Shown here: positions 1-4,783 of the stretch, piece by piece
Layout: each line of letters begins with the position of its first letter
How positions within the stretch are numbered: position 1 is the first letter of the stretch
Source: Deltaproteobacteria bacterium
GTDB lineage: Bacteria; Desulfobacterota_B; Binatia; Binatales; Binataceae
Reading direction: 5' to 3'
DNA length: 6,002 nucleotides
NCBI GenBank assembly: GCA_021827465.1
Contig: JAKAVX010000182.1
Span: 1-6,002 of the forward strand
The notes under the pieces: generated by a model
Told to the model about the DNA's origin: nothing
Database searches by the model: none
Seen by the model: only the letters and a program-made list of their open reading frames with translations
Made by a program: the position numbers and the translations under genes

Positions 1-249
1 CCGATCTGCACACTCGCGCGATGCGCGGGTATCGTGTTCGGAGCAATTCGGCCGATCGAGGGCGACGAAGGCGAGGCGCGGCTCATTATGCGTTTCATCG
101 CGGAGCAGACCGAAGGGCTCGGATGCCCGGTGCTGTTCGGTATCGAGGCCGGCCATGGAACCGAGAATCTGACTTTGCCGTTCGGGCTCTCCGTTCGCGT
201 CGACGCAACTGCGCGCCGGCTCATCGTCCCGGACGCCGCCGTGAGCTGA
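1..249 (+). CDS. ldcA: LD-carboxypeptidase (peptidase family S66), C-terminal part only
   Basis: Only the last 82 codons are present; the 5' part lies outside the window and the reading frame is open from base 1. The family removes the terminal D-Ala from murein tetrapeptides in the cytoplasm, giving the tripeptide used in peptidoglycan recycling. The visible segment carries the family's C-terminal signature: a strand with GIVFG, then about 25 residues on GIEAGHGTENLTLPFG, in which the His of GHG (window residue 52) is at the position of the catalytic His of the Ser-Glu-His triad. The nucleophile Ser and the Glu are not in view. The gene ends in TGA at 247-249, and 81 bases separate it from the next gene on the same strand. 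Its position two genes upstream of mpl fits a recycling role. Substrate preference (murein tetrapeptide or a peptide antibiotic, as in MccF-type S66 proteins) cannot be decided from this fragment. Confidence 0.85.
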   Translation, partial: PICTLARCAGIVFGAIRPIEGDEGEARLIMRFIAEQTEGLGCPVLFGIEAGHGTENLTLPFGLSVRVDATARRLIVPDAAVS

Positions 250-315
250 TTCGCGATGCGTCCACGCGCTGTAACGTTCGAACCGACTCAGGATTCCCGA
301 GTAGCCCGTGCCGAG

Positions 316-323
316 CGGAGGTG
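316..323 (+). promoter_or_regulatory. Ribosome binding site for the serine hydrolase gene
   Basis: CGGAGGTG contains GGAGGTG, a near-perfect Shine-Dalgarno sequence, and sits 7 bases before the GTG at 331. It fixes the start at this GTG because an in-frame stop (TGA 322-324) rules out any start further upstream. Confidence 0.8.
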
Positions 324-330
324 AAGACGG

Positions 331-1461
331 GTGGGATGGCGTGAGGTAGAGGAGGCATTCACACAGGCGATCGAGCGCCAGGTTTTCCCGGGCGCGACGA
401 TCGTCGTGCGCAAGGGCGGGGCGGTCGTGTTCGAGGGAGCCTTCGGCTCGCGCACACTCGTGCCGGAACGCGCTCCGATGCGGATCGACACGGTCTTCGA
501 TCTGTCGTCGCTCACCAAGGTTCTCGCGACCACATTCGCGGTGATGGTCGTCGCGCGCGACGGCAAGCTTCGCGTGGACGATCGCGTGACGCGCCTGTTT
601 CCCGACTTCGGCGTCCATGGCAAAGGCCATGTGACCTTCCGCAATCTGCTCGCGCATTGCTCGGGGCTCGCCGGATGGCGGCCGTTCTGCCATCGCATTA
701 TCGAGATCGAACGCGGCGGCAAGGTCAATTTCGTCGCGAGCTACGGCGCGAAGGAATGGGTTTACGATCAGATCCATCGTGAGAAACCGGAGGTCGCGCC
801 CGCGACCAGGGCGATCTACTCGGATCTGAATTTCATGCTGCTCGGCGAAACCGTCGAGCGGATGGGCGGACTCTCACTCGACCGCTTCTGCCGGGAGAAA
901 ATCTTTCGCGAGCTGGAACTGAAGTCGACAGACTTTATCGACCTCTCGATGGCGCGCTCGCGACGCCTCGAGCCGGTTCGCGATATGTTCGCCGCGACCG
1001 AGATTTGCCCGGTGCGTAAGCGTCTTTTAGTTGGCGAAGTGCACGATGAGAACGCCTACGCGATGGGCGGTGTCGCCGGGCACGCGGGACTTTTCGCCCC
1101 CGTCCGCGAAGTTGACCGAATTGCACGGGAATTGATCGATTCCTACAAGGGCCGTTCCTCGCTCCTTCCGCAGAAGATTGTCCGCGAGTTCTGGGCCCGC
1201 GACGCGACCGTCCCCGGCTCGACCTGGGCGCTCGGATGGGACATGCCGTCGCCCGAAAACTCCAGCTCCGGCCGGCATTTTCCCCCGACCGCCGTCGGCC
1301 ATCTCGGCTTCACCGGCACCTCCATCTGGATCGATCCCGAGCGCGAGATCGCCGTCTCGCTCCTGACCAACCGGATCCATCCGAGCCGCGACAAGCAGGG
1401 AATCCGCGAGTTCCGCCCGAAAATCCACGACCTCGTCATGGAAGCTCTCGAAAGTGCCTGA
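331..1461 (+). CDS. Serine hydrolase, class C beta-lactamase / penicillin-binding-like fold, cytoplasmic
   Basis: A 376-residue SxxK acyl-enzyme family protein (COG1680 type). The three active-site motifs are all visible: S60-L-T-K63, Y163-S-D165 (the YxN position) and H324-L-G326 (the KTG position, followed by FTGTS). The segment DENAYAMGGVAGHAGLF (239-255) is also typical of this branch, which includes PBP4B-like and esterase-like members. The N-terminus starts directly with a helix and the fold, without a hydrophobic signal peptide, so a cytoplasmic location is likely; that is unlike true beta-lactamases and PBPs. The GTG start has a strong ribosome binding site and an in-frame stop just upstream. 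The 3' end overlaps mpl by 8 nt, which implies co-translation. Known members include esterases, D-amino-acid peptidases and carboxypeptidases, so the substrate is not identifiable. The flanking LD-carboxypeptidase and mpl suggest a muropeptide, as an inference. Confidence 0.88.
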   Translation: MGWREVEEAFTQAIERQVFPGATIVVRKGGAVVFEGAFGSRTLVPERAPMRIDTVFDLSSLTKVLATTFAVMVVARDGKLRVDDRVTRLFPDFGVHGKGHVTFRNLLAHCSGLAGWRPFCHRIIEIERGGKVNFVASYGAKEWVYDQIHREKPEVAPATRAIYSDLNFMLLGETVERMGGLSLDRFCREKIFRELELKSTDFIDLSMARSRRLEPVRDMFAATEICPVRKRLLVGEVHDENAYAMGGVAGHAGLFAPVREVDRIARELIDSYKGRSSLLPQKIVREFWARDATVPGSTWALGWDMPSPENSSSGRHFPPTAVGHLGFTGTSIWIDPEREIAVSLLTNRIHPSRDKQGIREFRPKIHDLVMEALESA

Positions 1462-2908
1462 TTCCCAAAGCGAACTTCGTCTTTCCCGAGTCCCCGCGAC
1501 GGTCCGCCACGTCCATCTGGTCGGCGTCGGCGGCACCGCGATGGCCGCGCTGGCCGGGATGCTCTCCGAGCGCGGGCTTCGGGTGACCGGCTCCGACAAG
1601 GAACTCTACGAGCCCACCGCCTCTCTGCTGGCCGGCTCGCGGGTCGAGGTGATGCGCGGCTTTCGCGCCGAAAACCTCGTCCCCGCGCCCGACCTGGCCG
1701 TGGTCGGCAACGTCATCACGCGCGACAATCCCGAGGCCCAGGCGCTGCTCCAAAGCCCGATCCCGTATCTCTCGATGCCCGAGGCGCTGTGGCACTTCTT
1801 CCTGTCCGGGCGGCGCGTCCTGATGGTCGCGGGCACCCACGGCAAGACGACCTCGACCGCGATGGCCGCGCAAGCGCTGGCCGCGGCGGGCCGCGACCCC
1901 TCGATGCTGGTCGGGGGAATCGCAAAGAACTTCGGCTCCAATTACCGGCTCGGCGCGGGAGGCGACTTCGTTATCGAGGGCGACGAATACGACACCGCCT
2001 TTTTCGACAAGGGACCCAAGTTTCTTCATTACCGGGCCGACGCCGCGATAATCACCGCGGTCGAATTCGACCATGCCGATATCTACCGCGACCTCAATCA
2101 CGTGAAGTCGTCGTTCCGGGCGCTGGCAAACTCGATGGACTCCGCGCGAATCCTCGCGGTATGCGCGGATTTTCCGAACGCGCTCGTCGTATGCGGCGGC
2201 ACGCGCGCAAAGATGCGCACGTTCGGCCTTCATGCGGGCGAATTCCGCCCGGGCGCAATCGCAATCGGTCCGGAAGGGGCGCGGTTCACCGTGATGCGCG
2301 AGGCGCGGCCGGTTTCGCGCGAGATTCTGCTCAGCGTGGGCGGCAGGATGAACGTCGCGAACGCAATCGGGGTGTTCACGATGCTCTCCGAGTGCGGGAT
2401 GGACGCCGAAGAGATCGCGCGCGGGCTCGAATCGTTCACCGGCGTGGTGCGCCGGCAGGAGATTATCGGCGAGGCGGCGGGAATTACGGTGGTGGACGAT
2501 TTCGCGCATCATCCGACGGCGATCCGCGTGACGCTGGAGGCAACCGCCGAGCGTTTTCCGGGACGGCGAATCCTTGCGGCCTTCGAGCCGCGCTCGAACA
2601 CCGCGCGCCGAAACGTTTTCCAGGCGGGATTCGCGGCGGCCTTCGACCGCGCCGCGAAAGTCTATCTCGCGCCGGTCTATTTCAAGGAGAACGATCCGAT
2701 TCCCGAGGGCGAGAGGCTCGACACGCGCGCGCTCGCGCGCGACATCTCGACGCGGGGGCCCAACGCGCTCGCGGCGGAATCGACGGGGCAGATCCTGGAC
2801 GCGATGCTCTCCGAGGCGCGCGCGGGCGACGTCGCGCTCTTCATGTCCAACGGCCCGTTCGACCGGCTGAAGGAACGCTTCCTCGATTCGCTCAAATCCC
2901 GCGCGTAG
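1454..2908 (+). CDS. mpl: UDP-N-acetylmuramate:L-alanyl-gamma-D-glutamyl-meso-diaminopimelate ligase
   Basis: A 484-residue Mur ligase of the Mpl (recycling) type. It joins recycled tripeptide L-Ala-gamma-D-Glu-mDAP to UDP-MurNAc with ATP in the cytoplasm, bypassing MurC, MurD and MurE. The N-terminal Rossmann-type domain has HLVGVGGTAMAALAG (21-35); the ATP loop AGTHGKTTST is at 126-135. EGDEYDTAFFDKGPKF (175-190) is the Mpl-specific version of the metal and ATP-binding region and separates it from MurC. EFDHADIY follows at 204-211. The C-terminal domain carries DDFAHHP (348-354) and FEPRSNTARR (377-386). The length matches the family, which is usually about 450-490. The GTG start lies 8 nt inside the preceding gene, with GGAAG at 1440-1444 as a fair ribosome binding site. 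No downstream partner continues the operon; a 321-nt gap follows. Identification is firm. Confidence 0.96.
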   Translation: MPDSQSELRLSRVPATVRHVHLVGVGGTAMAALAGMLSERGLRVTGSDKELYEPTASLLAGSRVEVMRGFRAENLVPAPDLAVVGNVITRDNPEAQALLQSPIPYLSMPEALWHFFLSGRRVLMVAGTHGKTTSTAMAAQALAAAGRDPSMLVGGIAKNFGSNYRLGAGGDFVIEGDEYDTAFFDKGPKFLHYRADAAIITAVEFDHADIYRDLNHVKSSFRALANSMDSARILAVCADFPNALVVCGGTRAKMRTFGLHAGEFRPGAIAIGPEGARFTVMREARPVSREILLSVGGRMNVANAIGVFTMLSECGMDAEEIARGLESFTGVVRRQEIIGEAAGITVVDDFAHHPTAIRVTLEATAERFPGRRILAAFEPRSNTARRNVFQAGFAAAFDRAAKVYLAPVYFKENDPIPEGERLDTRALARDISTRGPNALAAESTGQILDAMLSEARAGDVALFMSNGPFDRLKERFLDSLKSRA

Positions 2909-2944
2909 CGGCGAGCGGGGCGCAGAACCCCCGCCCGCGCGTCA

Positions 2945-2973
2945 CGGATGCTGCAACAAAAGAGCGGCATCCG
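2945..2973 (+). terminator. Stem-loop 37 nt after mpl, possible transcription terminator
   Basis: CGGATGCTGC (2945-2954) pairs with GCGGCATCCG (2964-2973) across a 9-nt loop, giving a 10-bp stem with one G-T wobble. It is the strongest hairpin after the mpl stop codon and may end the cell-wall transcript. There is no T-run after it on the plus strand, so it is not a classical intrinsic terminator; Rho help or a role in 3'-end protection is possible. Confidence 0.35.
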
Positions 2974-2981
2974 CGCCGCTC
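2955..2981 (-). terminator. Candidate intrinsic terminator on the minus strand
   Basis: Read on the minus strand, GAGCGGC (complement of 2975-2981) pairs with GCCGCTC (complement of 2962-2968) through a 6-nt loop and is followed at once by TTTTGTT (complement of 2955-2961). This is the usual shape of an intrinsic terminator. No minus-strand gene is evident upstream of it, so it could only stop antisense transcription toward mpl, or it may be chance. It shares bases with the plus-strand hairpin at 2945-2973, so the two cannot form together. Confidence 0.3.
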
Positions 2982-3065
2982 GCTCCCGCAGCCCAACGCG
3001 AGGGAAAAAATTAGGCTCGTAGGCGAGGGACCGAAAAAGAACCTTCGTTTCGACGCCTCGTGACG

Positions 3066-3086
3066 CGACCCGTAGCGTGCGGGTCG
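3066..3086. repeat. Inverted repeat CGACCCG / CGGGTCG
   Basis: A perfect 7-bp inverted repeat (3066-3072 and 3080-3086) with a 7-nt spacer. There is no T-run on either side, so it is not a good intrinsic terminator. It lies about 55 bases before the promoter-like hexamer and could be a hairpin or a protein site; no function can be assigned. Confidence 0.3.
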
Positions 3087-3140
3087 ATGCGGCCACTGCA
3101 TGCGCCTCCCTACACTACGGCAGGAACCCGGCGAGGTTAG

Positions 3141-3171
3141 TTGACAGCAAGTTTATTAGATTTCGTGCAAA
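3141..3171 (+). promoter_or_regulatory. Candidate promoter for the right-hand operon
   Basis: TTGACA (3141-3146) is a perfect -35 consensus hexamer and opens the only clearly AT-rich stretch between the two gene blocks (13 G or C in the 40 bases 3141-3180). The -10 element is poor: TGCAAA at 3166-3171 matches three of six positions with a long 19-nt spacer. It lies about 60-90 bases before the first accessory gene, and no other promoter-like sequence was seen after mpl. The weak -10 suggests low or activator-dependent activity, or that the true promoter differs. Confidence 0.4.
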
Positions 3172-3180
3172 TCTGCTAAA
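3152..3180. promoter_or_regulatory. 29-nt dyad, candidate operator in the promoter region
   Basis: TTTATTAGATTT (3152-3163) and AAATCTGCTAAA (3169-3180) form an inverted repeat with 12-nt arms and a 5-nt centre (CGTGC). Ten of twelve positions pair, and one more is G-T. It lies directly downstream of TTGACA, over the expected -10 region, where a dimeric repressor would block RNA polymerase. No T-run follows, so it is not a terminator. No regulator gene is present in the window to bind it. Confidence 0.4.
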
Positions 3181-3186
3181 AGAGCC

Positions 3187-3216
3187 ATGGAATACGGAGG
3201 ACCCGTAAAGGGGTAG
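3187..3216 (+). other. Nine-codon open frame before the small accessory gene
   Basis: ATG at 3187 opens a frame of nine codons ending in TAG at 3214-3216, 13 bases before the GTG at 3230. It contains GGAGGA (3196-3201). AAGGGG overlaps a small hairpin, GGGG(3210-3213)/CCCC(3220-3223). It could be a leader peptide controlling the next gene, but its own ribosome binding site is weak and chance is at least as likely. Confidence 0.15.
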
Positions 3217-3229
3217 ACGCCCCGCCACC

Positions 3230-3484
3230 GTGACCTTGACGCTTGAGGAAAAGCTCGCGCGCCATAAACAGATGAAAGCGTTGGAAGTGCAACGCCACGA
3301 GAAGAGGCGCTCATTGTTCGATGCGCAAAACGACATCGAGCGCCGACGCGACCAGTTCACTACCGAGATCGAGGAAACTGAAACAAGGGGTATCGCTCGC
3401 GCCGCTGTTCTCGATCCAGTGGAGTCTTCTGTGAAGGCCGCTAGACAGCGAAAAATTGAAGCGCTCTGCAGAAAAATTTTATGA
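3230..3484 (+). CDS. Small charged coiled-coil protein resembling a SNF2-type helicase C-terminal tail
   Basis: An 84-residue, highly charged protein. Residues 5-50, from LEEKLARHKQMKALE to the stretch RSLFDAQNDIERRRDQF (28-44), read as a long helix. They resemble, from memory, the C-terminal tail of large SNF2-like helicases found in defence islands, where an 'LFDAQDEI..RRD.LI.EIE' pattern is common. Residues 51-84 do not match that tail. It is therefore either a free-standing small partner or the remnant of a lost helicase. An in-frame TAA at 3206-3208 limits the start to GTG 3230 or TTG 3236, and neither has a well-spaced ribosome binding site (AAGGGG is 16 nt away). The stop overlaps the next start as ATGA (3481-3484), typical of translational coupling, which supports it being a translated gene. 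Function unknown. Confidence 0.6.
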   Translation: MTLTLEEKLARHKQMKALEVQRHEKRRSLFDAQNDIERRRDQFTTEIEETETRGIARAAVLDPVESSVKAARQRKIEALCRKIL

Positions 3485-4746
3485 CAGAACCGACGATCAT
3501 CTGCCCAAACTGCAAAACCGAGATTCGCCTGACCGAATCGTTAGCGGCGCCCCTTATCGAAGCCACACGGAAAGAATACGAGAAACGCCTCGCCCAAAAG
3601 GATACCGACGTCGCCAAGCGCGAATCGGCATTGCGCGAACAGGAGAAGGCGCTTGCCAAGGAGAAAGAATCGATCGAGGACCAAGTCGCGGAGCGGATGA
3701 AAGGGGAGCGTGAAAAGATTGCGGCCGACGAGGCGCGCAAGGCGAAGCAAACGCTCGCCGTCGACCTCGATCAGAAGAGCAAGGAGATCACGGAACTTCA
3801 GGACGTTCTGAAGCAGCGCGACGAAAAGCTCAAGGAAGCGCAGAAGGCCCAAGCCGAACTTTTACGCAAACAGCGGGAACTGGATGACGCCAAGCGGGAA
3901 CTCGAACTGACGATTGAGAAGCGGGTACAGGAGGGACTCACCGCAACGCGCGATAAGGCGCGCAAGGAAGCCGAGGAGGAGTTAAAGCTCAAGGTCGCCG
4001 AGAAAGAGCAGACCATCAAGTCGATGCAAGGCCAGATCGACGAATTAAAGCGAAAAGCCGAGCAAGGTTCTCAGCAGCTTCAAGGCGAGGTCCAAGAGCT
4101 TGAACTCGAAGCGTTACTGAGCGCGAAATTCCCGGCCGACAGGATCGAACCGGTGCCCAAGGGCGAGCACGGCGGCGACGTGTTGCACCGGGTTGTTGGG
4201 CCGCTCGGCCAGGTGTGCGGCACGATCCTCTGGGAATCGAAGCGCACCAAGAATTGGAGCGATGGATGGCTCACGAAGCTTCGCGACGACCAGCGCGCGG
4301 CAAAAGCCGAAATCGCGATCATCGTCAGCCAAGCCCTGCCAAAAGAGGTCGAGACTTTTGACCTCAGAGACGGCGTGTGGATAGCCCACCCGCGCGTTGC
4401 CATTCCTGTCGCGGTAAGCATTCGGCAGTCCCTCATTGACCTTGCCATGGCTCGGAAGGCGTCTGATGGCCAGCAAACCAAGATGCAAATGGTCTATCAG
4501 TATTTGACAGGGTCAAGGTTCCGGCAACGTGTGCAAGCGATCGTCGAGGCTTTTTCCTCGATGCAGGACGACCTTGCCAAAGAAAAGAAGGCCATCACGA
4601 AGCAGTGGGCGAAGCGCGAAGAGCAGATCGACCGCGTGATGCAGGCCACCGTCGGCATGTACGGAGATCTGCAAGGAATCGCCGGCAAGACGCTCCAGGA
4701 AATCGAGGGGCTGGACGTCCGTGCATTGGAAGGTCCCTCAAAATGA
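3481..4746 (+). CDS. DUF2130 family protein, coiled coil plus nuclease-like C-terminal domain
   Basis: A 421-residue protein, near the usual size of the DUF2130 family, whose members are related to RmuC-like PD-(D/E)XK enzymes. Residues 8-11 form one CPNC knuckle. About 28-210 is a long Lys/Glu-rich coiled coil. The conserved domain follows: PVPKGEHGGDVLHRVVG (224-240), TILWESKRTKNWSDGWLTKL (248-267) and IAIIVSQALP (278-287). Asp233 and E252-S-K254 are at the spacing expected for a PD-(D/E)XK active site. The tail FRQRVQAIVEAFSSM (347-361) through KREEQIDRVMQATVGMYGDL (378-397) is also typical of DUF2130. The start ATG overlaps the preceding stop and has no Shine-Dalgarno sequence, so translation probably depends on coupling. 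It likely acts on nucleic acid, but no substrate is established. Its association with a PHP-ATPase suggests a defence role by inference. Confidence 0.88.
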   Translation: MTEPTIICPNCKTEIRLTESLAAPLIEATRKEYEKRLAQKDTDVAKRESALREQEKALAKEKESIEDQVAERMKGEREKIAADEARKAKQTLAVDLDQKSKEITELQDVLKQRDEKLKEAQKAQAELLRKQRELDDAKRELELTIEKRVQEGLTATRDKARKEAEEELKLKVAEKEQTIKSMQGQIDELKRKAEQGSQQLQGEVQELELEALLSAKFPADRIEPVPKGEHGGDVLHRVVGPLGQVCGTILWESKRTKNWSDGWLTKLRDDQRAAKAEIAIIVSQALPKEVETFDLRDGVWIAHPRVAIPVAVSIRQSLIDLAMARKASDGQQTKMQMVYQYLTGSRFRQRVQAIVEAFSSMQDDLAKEKKAITKQWAKREEQIDRVMQATVGMYGDLQGIAGKTLQEIEGLDVRALEGPSK

Positions 4747-4783
4747 AATGCGCGACTGAATGACGTAAAGTCTGCCCGTAATT

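Larger units (their letters stand above)
2909..3229. other. Intergenic boundary between cell-wall genes and accessory genes
   Basis: No convincing coding sequence is seen here on either strand; open frames are short and arginine/proline-rich, as expected by chance in GC-rich DNA. The interval holds several inverted repeats: GCGGGG/CCCCGC with an 8-nt loop (2915-2934), two overlapping hairpins at 2945-2981, and CGACCCG/CGGGTCG (3066-3086). An AT-rich patch with a promoter-like hexamer and a dyad follows at 3141-3180. Base composition changes across the interval, from very GC-rich to moderate. No tRNA, integrase or obvious attachment-site repeat was found. Confidence 0.7.

Noticed and set aside
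256..324. 22-codon open frame between the LD-carboxypeptidase and hydrolase genes
   Set aside because: It is Arg-rich with no ribosome binding site or motif; its only use is that its stop codon limits the hydrolase start.
1027..1599. Minus-strand open frame of 190 codons opposite the serine hydrolase and mpl
   Set aside because: It is antisense to two well-supported genes, and no start signal or protein motif was seen.
1436..2512. Long minus-strand open frame of 358 codons opposite mpl
   Set aside because: It mirrors the strongly supported mpl frame, is rich in Arg, His and Gly without recognisable motifs, and is a common artefact in GC-rich DNA.
1789..3063. Plus-strand open frame of 424 codons overlapping mpl in another frame
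   Set aside because: The translation is a low-complexity Arg/Gly/Ala-rich product with no domain; mpl explains the sequence and the frame merely runs on into the intergenic region.
2677..3096. Minus-strand open frame of 139 codons reaching from the intergenic region into mpl
   Set aside because: About half lies opposite mpl, the translation has no recognisable features, and no good ribosome binding site was seen; the minus-strand terminator-like hairpin falls inside it.
2909..3229. Search for tRNA, CRISPR repeats, insertion-sequence ends or attachment-site repeats at the boundary
   Set aside because: Only short hairpins were found; there are no regularly spaced repeats, cloverleaf, transposase fragment or matching direct repeats.
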